DNA from: Halanaerobium saccharolyticum
Lineage (GTDB): Bacteria; Bacillota; Halanaerobiia; Halanaerobiales; Halanaerobiaceae
Length of the DNA stretch: 64,000 bases
Assembly: GCF_004362045.1 (NCBI RefSeq)
Contig: NZ_SNWX01000004.1
Span: 132,128-196,127, forward strand
Direction: 5' to 3'
This document shows, one piece after another, positions 7,892 to 17,006 of this stretch. The position numbers and the translations under genes were made by a program. Positions within the stretch are counted from its first letter, which is position 1. Every line of letters starts with the position of its first letter. The notes below the pieces were generated by a model. The model made no database searches, was not told where the DNA came from, and saw only the letters and a program-made list of their open reading frames with translations.

Positions 7892-8875
7892 ATGAAAAAA
7901 ATTCTTAGCTTAATAGTATTGGTATCATTACTTTTTGTTCTCACAGCTTCAGTTTCTGCTCAGGAGTATACCTTAAGATACGGTCATGTTTTAAATGAAA
8001 GCCATCCTTTTCACGAAGGTTTTTTAAAAATGGCAGAACGAGTAGAAAAAAGAACTGATGGTGATCTGCAAATTCAGGTTTTCCCCAGCTCTCAATTGGG
8101 AGTAGAAGAAGATGTTTTAGAACAGCTGAGATCTGGAGTGCCCATAGCCTGGAATACTGATGCAGCACGTTTAGGTACTTATGTGCCCGGGCTGGCAGTT
8201 GTTAACGCTCCCTATTTTGTTGATTCAATCGAGGAAGTTCAAAAACTCCGCCAGACTCCGACCATGCAAAAATGGGAAAAAGAACTGGCAGAAGAATATG
8301 GTATCAAAATACTTTCTTTCTCCTGGGTTCAGGGATTCAGGCATTTTATGACCAATACCCCTGTCAGAACTCCCGAAGATCTGAATGGATTAAGAATCCG
8401 AACTCCACCCGCACCAATCTGGCATGAGTCAGTGGAAGCATTAGGTGCTGTGCCGACAGCAATGAATTTTGGCGATATTTATACCGGACTGCAGCAGGGA
8501 TCTGTTGATGGAGCGGAATTGGTTTACAGTAATATTCCTGCTGGAAATTTATTTGAAGTTTTAGATTATGTAAATGAAACCAGACATTTTTTATTAGTTA
8601 ACTTTCAGGTGGTAAGTAATCAGTGGTTTGAAAGCCTCCCCGAAGCTTATCAGGAAGTTTTAGTAGAAGAATCTAATAGAGCTGGACTGGAAACTTCCCG
8701 GAAATTAGCCGAACAGACTGAGGAAATAAAGAAAACTGTCCAGGAAGAAGGAATGACAATTATAGAAGATGTTGATCTGGAAGCATTTAGAGAGGCTGGA
8801 ATGCAGGCCTATAAAGAATTAGATTTGATGGATGAGAGAGAGCAGATTTATAAAGAAATGGAAGCAATAGAATAG
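7892..8875 (+). CDS. dctP: TRAP transporter solute-binding protein (DctP family)
   Basis: A 327-residue periplasmic DctP/TAXI-like binding protein. A signal peptide spans residues 1-23, ending ASVSA before QEYTLRYG, with no lipobox cysteine. The mature protein shows family hallmarks: the RIRTPP block near residue 170 with the Arg that usually contacts the ligand carboxylate, then GDIYTGLQQGSVDGAEL. It delivers a carboxylate, here probably a sugar acid, to the DctQM pair that follows. AAGGAGG lies 7-8 bases before the ATG. A stable hairpin follows the stop at 8892-8913. Confidence 0.92.
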   Translation: MKKILSLIVLVSLLFVLTASVSAQEYTLRYGHVLNESHPFHEGFLKMAERVEKRTDGDLQIQVFPSSQLGVEEDVLEQLRSGVPIAWNTDAARLGTYVPGLAVVNAPYFVDSIEEVQKLRQTPTMQKWEKELAEEYGIKILSFSWVQGFRHFMTNTPVRTPEDLNGLRIRTPPAPIWHESVEALGAVPTAMNFGDIYTGLQQGSVDGAELVYSNIPAGNLFEVLDYVNETRHFLLVNFQVVSNQWFESLPEAYQEVLVEESNRAGLETSRKLAEQTEEIKKTVQEEGMTIIEDVDLEAFREAGMQAYKELDLMDEREQIYKEMEAIE

Positions 8876-8891
8876 AAATAAATAATGTTAT

Positions 8892-8913
8892 CCCCGGTCA
8901 AATCTGGCCGGGG
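8892..8913 (+). promoter_or_regulatory. Intergenic hairpin after dctP
   Basis: An 8-bp GC-rich stem (CCCCGGTC with GGCCGGGG, one T-G pair) and a 6-base loop, without a proper T-run. It sits between the binding-protein gene and the small permease gene, where it can protect the upstream mRNA or reduce read-through. Confidence 0.6.
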
Positions 8914-8932
8914 TTCTTAAGGAGGTTTAGAG

Positions 8933-9460
8933 TTGGAGACTGCAAAAATTATTTATAATAAGATCTGCCAGATTGAAAAGATGATTTCAGGTATATTCTT
9001 AGTTTTGATTATGGTAATTGTATTTCTGTCGGCTATTGGCAGAGCAGTAGGGCATCCTTTAAATTGGGCAATTGATATTTCTGCTTTTCTTTTTGCCTGG
9101 ACGGCATTTTTTAGTGCGGATGTTGCGATGCGCCAGGATAGACACTTAAGTGTTAAATATATTGTTTTAAAACTACCCGAAAAGATTCAGTACTATATTA
9201 CTTTAGCAAATTACTTAATTATTGTTGTTTTTCTGGGTTACCTGATTAGATTTGGATTTATTCAAACTTATAATACTAGATTTAGAACCTTCCAGGGTAT
9301 TCCGGAACTCAGTTATGCCTGGGCAACACTCAGTGTTCCAGTCGGTTCAATTTTATTATTAATTTCTACGATTGTTAAGCTGCATCATGTCTATAAGTCA
9401 AAAGAGGCAGCCTCTGTTAAAATGGAAAATAAAGAAAAGGTTGATCAATTAAGTGATTAA
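8933..9460 (+). CDS. dctQ: TRAP transporter small permease (DctQ family)
   Basis: A 175-residue membrane protein with four hydrophobic helices, the usual DctQ topology, and the family pattern around WAIDISAFLFAWTAFFSADVAMRQ. It forms the small membrane subunit of the sodium-driven TRAP importer with DctM. It starts at TTG with GGAGG seven bases upstream. A charged C-terminal tail (KSKEAAS...) is predicted to be cytoplasmic. Confidence 0.88.
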   Translation: METAKIIYNKICQIEKMISGIFLVLIMVIVFLSAIGRAVGHPLNWAIDISAFLFAWTAFFSADVAMRQDRHLSVKYIVLKLPEKIQYYITLANYLIIVVFLGYLIRFGFIQTYNTRFRTFQGIPELSYAWATLSVPVGSILLLISTIVKLHHVYKSKEAASVKMENKEKVDQLSD

Positions 9461-9479
9461 TTTAGGGGGAAGATAATAG

Positions 9480-10760
9480 ATGCTGGAAGTAATAATTATA
9501 TTTGCAATATTTCTAATGATGGGGATGCCCGTTGCTTTTGCGATTGGAATTTCTGGATTTTTCTTTTTCATGCAGGAGCCGGCACTGCCCTATACAATGC
9601 CAGTGCAATTAGTTTTGTCAGAAACTCAGAGTTTTACCCTGCTGGCAATACCGATGTTTATGTTAGCCGGAAATTTATTAAATAATACAGGAATTACGAC
9701 TAGATTATTAGATTTAGCCTCAGTCTTAGCAGGACATTTATATGGCACCCTGGCCCAGGTTACGGTGGTTTTAAGTACCTTGATGGGAGGAGTATCCGGA
9801 TCTGCAATTGCTGATTCTTCCATGCAGGCCAGAATTTTAGGACCTGATATGACAAAACAGGGGTATAAAAAGGGTTATTCAGCGGCAATTATAGGTTTTT
9901 CGGCCCTGATCTGTATAGCAGTTCCACCGGGGATTGGTCTGGTTCTTTATGGGAACATTGGTGAAATATCAATTGGAAGACTTTTTACAGGAGGAATAGT
10001 ACCCGGCTTAATGATGATGGCTTTTTTAATGGCTGCAGTTACCATCACCGCCAGAAAAAAGGGTTATACTCCGGAAAGAGAAAAAATGGCCTCGATTGAT
10101 GAAATCATCCCAACATTTATTAAAAGTATCTGGGCCCTTTTATTTCCGGTAATTTTAATTGTAGGTTTAAGATTTGGTTTAATGACTCCCTCAGAGGCCG
10201 GATCTTTTGCCGCAGTTTATGCAATTGCAATTGGGGTTTTTATTTATAGAGAACTGAGCTGGCAGAGATTTATTGATTCAGTTAGGGACACAATTGGTGA
10301 TGTTGGAATGATAATCTTTTTAATATCCCTCTCATCACTATTTAGCTATGGAATCGTCTGGGACAGAATACCTGTGATTTTAACAAATTTTTTGTTAAAT
10401 ATTAGTGACAGTCCGCAAATAATATTTTTAATAATCCTCACATTTTTATTTTTCCTGGGAATGTTTATTGACTCAACAGTAATAATTTTACTTTTAACCT
10501 CAATTCTGGTGCCAGTGATTACCAGAATTGGCATTGATCCTGTGCATTTTGGAGTAGTGATGGTTATAACCTGTGCTATGGGATTACTGACACCTCCGGT
10601 GGGGGTTGCAATGTATTCGGTTTGTTCGGTGATGGAATGCTCAGTTGGTGAATATATGAAAGAAAGTTATCCCTTTTTATTAGCATTATTTGCAGTAATA
10701 ATTTTGTTGGTGTTTTTTCCTCAACTGGTAATCTTTTTACCTAATTTGATTTTCAACTAA
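9480..10760 (+). CDS. dctM: TRAP transporter large permease (DctM family)
   Basis: A 426-residue polytopic membrane protein with about a dozen hydrophobic segments. It shows the DctM features: MPVAFAIGISG near the start, LMGGVSGSAIADSS near residue 105 and LLTPPVGVAMYS near residue 365. It is the ion-coupled transport channel working with the binding protein and DctQ just upstream. GGGGGA lies before the ATG. It is followed at 48 bp by a dehydrogenase gene, linking uptake to the sugar-acid catabolic genes. Confidence 0.92.
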   Translation: MLEVIIIFAIFLMMGMPVAFAIGISGFFFFMQEPALPYTMPVQLVLSETQSFTLLAIPMFMLAGNLLNNTGITTRLLDLASVLAGHLYGTLAQVTVVLSTLMGGVSGSAIADSSMQARILGPDMTKQGYKKGYSAAIIGFSALICIAVPPGIGLVLYGNIGEISIGRLFTGGIVPGLMMMAFLMAAVTITARKKGYTPEREKMASIDEIIPTFIKSIWALLFPVILIVGLRFGLMTPSEAGSFAAVYAIAIGVFIYRELSWQRFIDSVRDTIGDVGMIIFLISLSSLFSYGIVWDRIPVILTNFLLNISDSPQIIFLIILTFLFFLGMFIDSTVIILLLTSILVPVITRIGIDPVHFGVVMVITCAMGLLTPPVGVAMYSVCSVMECSVGEYMKESYPFLLALFAVIILLVFFPQLVIFLPNLIFN

Positions 10761-10808
10761 GATAATTTGAAATTAAGATCTGATTTGAGCTTAGGAAAGG
10801 AGATTTAA

Positions 10809-11549
10809 ATGGAAATTAAAGTTGCAATTATAACGGGTGCTGTTAATGGAATTGGAAGAGCTATTGCTGATCGATTAGTGGAAAATGATTATACTGCAGT
10901 AATTTGTGATATTAACAAAGAGGAAGGTGAAAAATTAGAGGAAAAGAGTTCTGATCAGGAGGGAGAGTACAGGTTTAAACACTGCAATGTGGCCAAAGAA
11001 GATGATGTAAAACGAGTAGTTAATGAAGTTAGGGAAGAATACGGCAGGATTGATGCTCTGGTAAATAATGCGGGGATTATTAAAAGAAGAGATGGTGAAA
11101 AAATAAGTATAGCTGACTGGGACCAGGTTTTTGCAGTTAATTGCAGAGGAGCATTTTTATTCTGTAAATATTTACGGCCTGCATTTAAAAAACAAAAAGA
11201 GGGAAGAATTGTAAACATTTCTTCTATCGCGGCTAAAATGGGTGACATAACTTCTGCTCCGGGATATGGTCCTTCAAAAGCAGCAGTTGATGGAATAACT
11301 AAAACATTTGCCAGAGATTTAGCTCCTTATAATGTAACAGTTAATGGAGTTGCCCCTCATGCAATAGAAACTGATATGAGTTCAGAGTGGTCAGCAGAAA
11401 AAAGAGAGAGAATAATTTCTGAGATTCCGCTTAAGAGGCTGGGCCAGCCGGAAGATGTTGCAGGTGCTGTAAGTTTCCTATTATCAGATGCTGCTGGTTT
11501 TATCACTGGCGAAATAATTGATGTCAATGGTGGATTTCTGATGGATTAA
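10809..11549 (+). CDS. SDR-family NAD(P)-dependent dehydrogenase
   Basis: A 246-residue classical short-chain dehydrogenase. The nucleotide-binding motif is TGAVNGIG near residue 10, NNAG is near 87, the catalytic Ser is in NISSIAA and the catalytic Tyr-Lys are in YGPSK (about 155-159). It resembles FabG-like and sugar/polyol or sugar-acid dehydrogenases. Its place right after a TRAP importer suggests it oxidises or reduces the imported sugar acid or its keto form. The exact substrate cannot be read from the sequence. Confidence 0.85.
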   Translation: MEIKVAIITGAVNGIGRAIADRLVENDYTAVICDINKEEGEKLEEKSSDQEGEYRFKHCNVAKEDDVKRVVNEVREEYGRIDALVNNAGIIKRRDGEKISIADWDQVFAVNCRGAFLFCKYLRPAFKKQKEGRIVNISSIAAKMGDITSAPGYGPSKAAVDGITKTFARDLAPYNVTVNGVAPHAIETDMSSEWSAEKRERIISEIPLKRLGQPEDVAGAVSFLLSDAAGFITGEIIDVNGGFLMD

Positions 11550-11595
11550 TTATTCAATAGAAAAATAAATGGAATAACCTATAGGAGGAATAAAG

Positions 11596-12546
11596 TTGTC
11601 AGAAAAAATTTTGATTACCCCAAAATCATATTACAAAATTAGAGATAAAATGATGCCGCTGCCTGGAGATTATCAGCCTATTTTTAATGATACGGGTAAA
11701 ACCTTTACTGAAAAACAGATGCTCAATTTAGCTGAAGATGTGGTGGGAATCATAATCGGTGTTGATCCGATAAGCAGAAAGGTAATTGAAAATGCTTCAA
11801 AACTAAAAGCAATTTCTAAATACGGTGTCGGAATGGATAATATTGATCTGGAAGCTGCCAGAAATAAAAATATTAAACTGGATAATACTCCGGGCACCAA
11901 TAATGTATCTGTAGCGGAGTTAGCTCTGGGCCTGATTTTTGCAGCCGCCCGTAATATTCCTCAGGCAGTTACTTCTGTCAAAGAGGGAGAATGGAAGCGG
12001 ATCAAGGGTACAGAATTGACTGATAAGACTTTAGGCTTAATGGGCTGTGGAAAAATTGGCCGAGAAGTGGTAAAGAGAGCTGCCGGAATATTTAAGTCCA
12101 TTCAAGTCTATGACCCTTATTTTGATGATAATGATTTTATTAAAAAATATAAGCTGCTGATGCTGGATAAGGACAGGCTGCTGCAGGAAGCAGATTTTGT
12201 CTCCCTGCATCTGCCGCTAAATAAAGAAACAGAAAATTTCATTTCCAGAAAAGAACTTTCATTAATGAAAGGTGATGCTGTGTTGGTCAATACTTCCCGG
12301 GGAGGCCTAATTGATGAAGCTGAGTTATATAAAGCACTAAAGAATAATGAGCTTGGAGCAGCAGCCTGTGATGTTTTTTCGGAAGAACCTCCAGGTAAAC
12401 ATCAATTGTTAGAACTTGATAATTTTCTGCTGACTCCTCACATGGGTGCCAATACAAAAGAGGCAGTGGAAAAAATGGCGGCTGCTGCCACCAGAAATTT
12501 AATTGCAATGCTAGAGGACAATTCAGCAGGAGGTGTTAAAAATTAA
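11596..12546 (+). CDS. D-isomer-specific 2-hydroxyacid dehydrogenase (SerA/phosphoglycerate dehydrogenase-like)
   Basis: A 316-residue D-2-hydroxyacid dehydrogenase. The NAD-binding GLMGCGKIGREV is near residue 145. Catalytic Arg is in NTSRGGLIDE, Glu in SEEPPGKH and His in LTPHMGANT. It starts at TTG with AGGAGG seven bases upstream. There is no C-terminal ACT domain, so it is not a regulated SerA. In a TRAP/aldonate operon it probably interconverts a 2-hydroxy and a 2-keto sugar acid or a related C3-C6 acid. The following LarA-like gene overlaps its end. Confidence 0.87.
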   Translation: MSEKILITPKSYYKIRDKMMPLPGDYQPIFNDTGKTFTEKQMLNLAEDVVGIIIGVDPISRKVIENASKLKAISKYGVGMDNIDLEAARNKNIKLDNTPGTNNVSVAELALGLIFAAARNIPQAVTSVKEGEWKRIKGTELTDKTLGLMGCGKIGREVVKRAAGIFKSIQVYDPYFDDNDFIKKYKLLMLDKDRLLQEADFVSLHLPLNKETENFISRKELSLMKGDAVLVNTSRGGLIDEAELYKALKNNELGAAACDVFSEEPPGKHQLLELDNFLLTPHMGANTKEAVEKMAAAATRNLIAMLEDNSAGGVKN

Positions 12547-13837
12547 TAATAAAAGTTTAGTTTTAGAAAGAAATTCTGCTTCGAAAAAAATATCGACTGC
12601 AGAAGAAAAAGAGCTTTTAAGAAAATATACAGCCCAAATTTCTTCTAAAATTAAAAATATAATCATTATCCCGCCAGATTACACCCGGAAACACTCGGGT
12701 TCGGGTAGACTGACCAGAGAATTATATCAACTTTTAAAAGCTGACCATCGAGTTGATGTTATGCCGGCCCTGGGGACACATAAAGCAATGACAGAGCAGG
12801 AAATAAGGGATATGTTTGGGCAAGAAATTCCACTTGAGAATTTTTTGGTTCACGATTTTAAAAATGATATTCAGAAAATAGGAGAAATCCCGGATAATTT
12901 TGTTGAAACAATCTCTGAAGGAAAGTTAAAAAGATCAATCGAGGTCAAGATAAATAAAAGACTGGTTAATGGAGAATATGATCTTGTAATTTCGGTTGGT
13001 CAGGTTTTGCCTCATGGAGTTGTGGGGATGTCAAATTTCAATAAAAATATTTTTGTGGGCTGTGGTGGCGCGGAAATGATAAATGTTTCTCACTATCTGG
13101 GTGCTGTTTATGGAATAGAGCGTTTACTTGGCAGAGGGGAGACTCCTGTCAGAAAATTATATGATTATGCGGAAGATATCTTCTTAAAAAATGTAGATGT
13201 TGATTATATTTTAACTGTTAATTCTACCGAAGTGAATAAAGAGACCGGAACGACTGATCTGCTGGGCCTTTATCTTGGTCGAGATCAAGATATATTTAAG
13301 TGGGCAGTTAAATTAAGTCAGCGGCACAATATAACTCAAGTGTCGGAGCCCCTGGAAAAAGTAGTTGTTTATATGGACGAAAAAGAATTTAAATCTACCT
13401 GGTTAAGCTGTAAGGCAATTTATCGGACCAGACTGGCGATAGCTGATGGAGGAGAGCTGATTGTAATTGCTCCGGGCTTAAAAGAATTTGGAGAATACGA
13501 AGAGGTAGATCAGCTAATTAGAAAATATGGGTATCGAGGTAGTAAACTAATCAGGAAAGAAGTTGAGAATAATGCTGATCTAAAAAATAATTTATCAGCA
13601 GCAGCCCACTTAATCCACGGTTCAACTGAAGGTAGATTTGAAGTCACTTTTGCGACTGATAAATTGAGCCGCGAGGAGGTTGAGGGGGTAAATCACAGTT
13701 ATTTACCTCTGGATAAAGCGCTGGCCCGCTACCCAATTTCTCAATTTGATTCCGGGTTTAATACTCTGATTAATGCCGAACGGGTCTATTATATTGACAA
13801 CCCAACAACAGGACTCTGGACCTCACAGGCCCTTTAA
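12533..13837 (+). CDS. LarA-family nickel-pincer racemase/epimerase homologue
   Basis: A 434-residue LarA/DUF2088 protein. Aligned by spacing to Lactiplantibacillus LarA, His161, Lys171 and His187 match its His174, Lys184 (cofactor anchor) and His200 (nickel ligand) exactly, and His107 matches catalytic His108. DYTRKH near residue 49 is the N-terminal family motif. LarA homologues epimerise 2-hydroxy acids, including sugar acids such as gluconate. Between aldonate-type dehydrogenases and a KDPG route, a C2 epimerase for a sugar acid is the best guess. The GTG at 12533 lies inside its own ribosome binding site AGGAGGTG; the real start may be an ATT at 12542. LarB, LarC and LarE are not in this window. 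Confidence 0.82.
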   Translation: MLKINNKSLVLERNSASKKISTAEEKELLRKYTAQISSKIKNIIIIPPDYTRKHSGSGRLTRELYQLLKADHRVDVMPALGTHKAMTEQEIRDMFGQEIPLENFLVHDFKNDIQKIGEIPDNFVETISEGKLKRSIEVKINKRLVNGEYDLVISVGQVLPHGVVGMSNFNKNIFVGCGGAEMINVSHYLGAVYGIERLLGRGETPVRKLYDYAEDIFLKNVDVDYILTVNSTEVNKETGTTDLLGLYLGRDQDIFKWAVKLSQRHNITQVSEPLEKVVVYMDEKEFKSTWLSCKAIYRTRLAIADGGELIVIAPGLKEFGEYEEVDQLIRKYGYRGSKLIRKEVENNADLKNNLSAAAHLIHGSTEGRFEVTFATDKLSREEVEGVNHSYLPLDKALARYPISQFDSGFNTLINAERVYYIDNPTTGLWTSQAL

Positions 13838-13844
13838 TTTATCC

Positions 13845-13938
13845 GGAATCAGGATAAAAATAATTCAGCTGAAATCAGGACAGGACTGGAATCAAGATAA
13901 AATTGAAATCAGGATAAAACTGAAAATAGGATAAGAAT
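13845..13938 (+). repeat. Degenerate 17-bp tandem repeat, five copies
   Basis: Five 17-base units begin at 13845, 13871, 13888, 13905 and 13922, with a 9-base break after the first. The consensus is close to GAAATCAGGATAAAACT. The array fills most of the 139-bp gap between the LarA-like gene and the next dehydrogenase. The unit is not a multiple of three and is not in a coding frame. Confidence 0.8.
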
Positions 13939-13991
13939 AGATTGATTGGAGATAGACAGATTAAATTAGTAATTAAATGAGGAGGAGTAAA

Positions 13992-14807
13992 ATGGATATT
14001 TTTGATATTAAAGATAAAGTTGCGGTAATAACCGGTGCCGGTGGAATTTTATGCAGTAAAATTGCGATTGAACTTGCTAATCAGGGAGCTAAAATTGCGC
14101 TTTTAGATATTAATCTGGATAATGCATTAGAAGTTGCAGCTGAGATTAAAGACAATGGCGGGGAGGCTTTAGCAATCAAGACAGATGTTTTAAATAAAGA
14201 GAGTTTAAAAAATGCCCGCCAGGAAGTCTTAGATAAATTTGGCAGAGTGGAGATCCTGATTAATGGTGCGGGCGGCAATAAAAAAGAGGCAACTACCAGT
14301 GAAGAGGTTGATTTCTTTAATTTACCCCAGGATGCCATAAAATGGGTCTTTAATCTTAATTTTTTAGGTACTGTTTTAGCTTCCCAGGTTTTCGGAGAAG
14401 AAATTGCTGCTAATGATAAAGGAAGTATTATAAATATTTCTTCGATGGCGGCTATTAGTCCTCTAACTAAAACTATTGCTTATTCGGCAGCTAAAGCTGC
14501 TGTTAGCAATTTTACCCAGTGGCTGGCAGTTGATTTAAACCAGAATTTTTCTGAAAATATCAGAGTAAACGCAATTGCTCCTGGATTTTTGTTAACAACT
14601 CAGAATAAGTATTTACTGATTGACCAGGAAACAGGAGAGGAGACCGAAAGAGGTAAAAAAATTAAAAATAATACTCCAATGAACCGTTACGGCAGCCCGG
14701 AAGAATTAATAGGAGCGGTAATCTGGCTGGCCTCAGATGCATCTTCTTTTGTAAATGGTTCAATTATACCGATTGATGGTGGCTTTGCAGCTTACTCTGG
14801 AGTTTAA
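13992..14807 (+). CDS. SDR-family oxidoreductase, mannonate/fructuronate (UxuB/YjmF-like)
   Basis: A 271-residue short-chain dehydrogenase. The variant nucleotide motif is TGAGGILCSK near residue 15, GAGG is near 93, NISSMAA is near 154 and YSAAK carries the catalytic Tyr-Lys. The long insert around residues 100-120 and the GSIIPIDGGFAAYSGV end match the Bacillus-type D-mannonate oxidoreductase (fructuronate reductase) group. It probably links D-mannonate and D-fructuronate, or a similar pair. The ATG at 13992 follows GAGGAGG at 13979-13985; an upstream in-frame ATG at 13977 has no such site. It lies just after the tandem repeats. Confidence 0.78.
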   Translation: MDIFDIKDKVAVITGAGGILCSKIAIELANQGAKIALLDINLDNALEVAAEIKDNGGEALAIKTDVLNKESLKNARQEVLDKFGRVEILINGAGGNKKEATTSEEVDFFNLPQDAIKWVFNLNFLGTVLASQVFGEEIAANDKGSIINISSMAAISPLTKTIAYSAAKAAVSNFTQWLAVDLNQNFSENIRVNAIAPGFLLTTQNKYLLIDQETGEETERGKKIKNNTPMNRYGSPEELIGAVIWLASDASSFVNGSIIPIDGGFAAYSGV

Positions 14808-14831
14808 TATATATTTTAGAGGAGGTAAAAA

Positions 14832-16274
14832 ATGTACATTCTGGCTCTGGAGTTTAGTACTTCAGCTGTTAAAGTGACATTGTTTTCTCAGGAAAAGGGA
14901 ATTATTAAAAACTTAAGCAAAAATTATGATGATACGATTGGAAATATGGAAAGACAGTCAGCGGAGGAACTTTATAAATTTCTTATAAAGACGGCCGCTA
15001 AATTAATCAACGGCTTCACTAAAGCAGAAAAAAATAAAATTGAATTAATCACTCTGGTCAGCACCTGGCACAGTTTTCTGGTTTTAGATCAGGACAGAAA
15101 GCCGATTACTGATATTTTAACCTGGGCTGATACATCTGCCGGTGAGACAGTTTTAAAATACAGAGAAAACAAAAAAATATCTCAGACGGTATATCAAAAA
15201 ACTGGCTGTCCTGTTCACAGTATCTATCCGCTCTGGAAGTTTATCCATTTAGATAAAAGCAGTTTAAAGTTTGAGCGGCTATCTATTTCATCTAAGCCGG
15301 AATATATTTTCGAAAAATTAACTAAGCGCCGGGCAATTTCTTTAGCATCTGCTTCGGGAACCGGGTTGTTCAATATAAATAATCTTAACTGGGACCAGGA
15401 TATACTTGATTTTGCCGGTCTCTCATCTGAACAGTTATCACCACTAAAAGAGTATGATTTTCGAGCTTCTTTAAGTAAAAAGGCCGCTCAAAAACTTGAC
15501 TTAAAATCAGGACTGCCGGTCTTACTTCCCGGCCCGGATGGGGCTTTTAACCAGATAGCAGCCGGTGGTTTAAAATCTAAAATTATGACACTTTCAGTTG
15601 GAACCAGTGGTGCTCTCAGGGTTACATCAGATAAAGCTAAAATTCCGGACCAACCATCTACCTGGTGTTATTATGGTGCTGAAGGAAAAAGAATAGTCGG
15701 GGCAGCTACTTCTGGTGCCGGCAACTGTACTCAGTGGTTTAAAAAAAAGATAAAAGAAAATAATTCTAATTTTGCTGAATTGGAAAAATCTATCGAGGAT
15801 CTAAATAAAAAAGAAGCCCCGATTTTTCTGCCATTTATTTATGGTGAGAGATGTCCAGGCTGGCAGGATAAGCGAAAAGCTCAGTTCTGTGAAATTAAAG
15901 GCAGCCATTTTTCAGCCGACCTTTATTATGCAGTTCTGGAGGGAGTTTTATTCAACCTTTATCAGTCATATTTAATAATTGAAGAAATGGGTTTAAAACC
16001 TGAAAAGATCAGGATTTCTGGAGGTATTACAAATTCTGAGAAGTGGCTGCAGATGGCAGCTGATATTTTCGGAAGAAAACTAATAGTATCTAATTTTAAA
16101 GATTCTTCGACAATGGGATCGATTATTCTGGGACTTAATGCTTTAGGCTTAATTGATAAGCTAAGTGATTATCAGCCAGAAGAAGGTAAAGTTATTGATT
16201 TTAATTCAGATCGACATCAATTTTATCAGTCACGATTTGAAAAATATAAATATTGGTATCAAAAAACTATTTAA
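14832..16274 (+). CDS. FGGY-family carbohydrate kinase (gluconokinase/xylulokinase-like)
   Basis: A 480-residue sugar kinase with both FGGY domains. The N-terminal phosphate loop is LALEFSTSAVKVTLF, the middle Asp base is in LPGPDGAFNQIAAGG and a C-terminal ATP site sits around ISGGITNSEKWLQMAADIFG. It uses ATP to phosphorylate a sugar or sugar acid. In this operon gluconate or a related aldonate is the likely substrate, giving a 6-phospho product for the aldolase route. The nucleotide and sugar motifs look intact. Xylulokinase activity cannot be excluded from sequence alone. Confidence 0.82.
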   Translation: MYILALEFSTSAVKVTLFSQEKGIIKNLSKNYDDTIGNMERQSAEELYKFLIKTAAKLINGFTKAEKNKIELITLVSTWHSFLVLDQDRKPITDILTWADTSAGETVLKYRENKKISQTVYQKTGCPVHSIYPLWKFIHLDKSSLKFERLSISSKPEYIFEKLTKRRAISLASASGTGLFNINNLNWDQDILDFAGLSSEQLSPLKEYDFRASLSKKAAQKLDLKSGLPVLLPGPDGAFNQIAAGGLKSKIMTLSVGTSGALRVTSDKAKIPDQPSTWCYYGAEGKRIVGAATSGAGNCTQWFKKKIKENNSNFAELEKSIEDLNKKEAPIFLPFIYGERCPGWQDKRKAQFCEIKGSHFSADLYYAVLEGVLFNLYQSYLIIEEMGLKPEKIRISGGITNSEKWLQMAADIFGRKLIVSNFKDSSTMGSIILGLNALGLIDKLSDYQPEEGKVIDFNSDRHQFYQSRFEKYKYWYQKTI

Positions 16275-16286
16275 AGGATGATTATA

Positions 16287-16922
16287 ATGAATACAATTAA
16301 TAAACTGAAGGAGACAGGTATAGTTGCTGTTGTTAGAGCAGAAAATGCAGAAGAAGCGATTGAAATTGCAAAGGCAGTCAAAAAAGGTGGAATTAAGGGA
16401 ATAGAGATTACAATGACAGTTCCCGGAGCAGTGGATGTGATTTCTGAATTAAGTCAGGAATTTAAAGAAGAGGATATCATAGTAGGAGCTGGTTCTGTCC
16501 TGGATGCCGAAACTGCCAGAGCCTGTATTCTGGCCGGGGCGGAATATATTGTCAGTCCCTCTTTTAGTAAAGAGATGGTTAGATTATGCAATCGGTATCA
16601 AAAGCCTGTAATACCGGGAGCAATGACAGTTACCGAAGTGATTACAGCTATGGAGGCAGGTGCTGATCTAGTTAAGATTTTTCCGGCCTCACTTTTTGGT
16701 CCAGAAATAATTAAGGCTATCAAAGGCCCGGTACCTCAGGCACCACTGCTGCCTACAGGTGGAGTCGATCTGGATAATGTTGCTGAGTGGATAAAAGCCG
16801 GAAGTGCAGCGGTAGGAGTTGGAAGTTCCCTGACTGCTGGTGCTAAAACCGGAGATTTTGATAAAGTTACTCAAACTGCGGCGGCTTTTATAGAGAAAAT
16901 TAAAGAGGCTAGAGAAGCTTAG
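16287..16922 (+). CDS. eda: 2-dehydro-3-deoxyphosphogluconate (KDPG/KHG) aldolase
   Basis: A 211-residue class I aldolase of the KDPG/KHG family. Glu is in GIEITMTVPGA, GAGSVLDAE and SPSF follow, and the Schiff-base lysine is in DLVKIFPASLFGP, with the phosphate loop at LLPTGGVD. It cleaves KDPG to pyruvate and glyceraldehyde 3-phosphate. The ATG at 16287 is preferred over 16278 because AAAGG lies nine bases upstream. It ends the TRAP operon and fixes the pathway as Entner-Doudoroff-like. No dehydratase (Edd, UxuA) or KDG kinase is present, so the pathway needs genes elsewhere. Confidence 0.92.
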   Translation: MNTINKLKETGIVAVVRAENAEEAIEIAKAVKKGGIKGIEITMTVPGAVDVISELSQEFKEEDIIVGAGSVLDAETARACILAGAEYIVSPSFSKEMVRLCNRYQKPVIPGAMTVTEVITAMEAGADLVKIFPASLFGPEIIKAIKGPVPQAPLLPTGGVDLDNVAEWIKAGSAAVGVGSSLTAGAKTGDFDKVTQTAAAFIEKIKEAREA

Positions 16923-17006
16923 CTCTAAGATAATATATAAAAGCTAAGTCCTAATATCAAACTGCGGCATAAATATTATTGATAAATCTAATTGAATAGA
17001 AACTGG

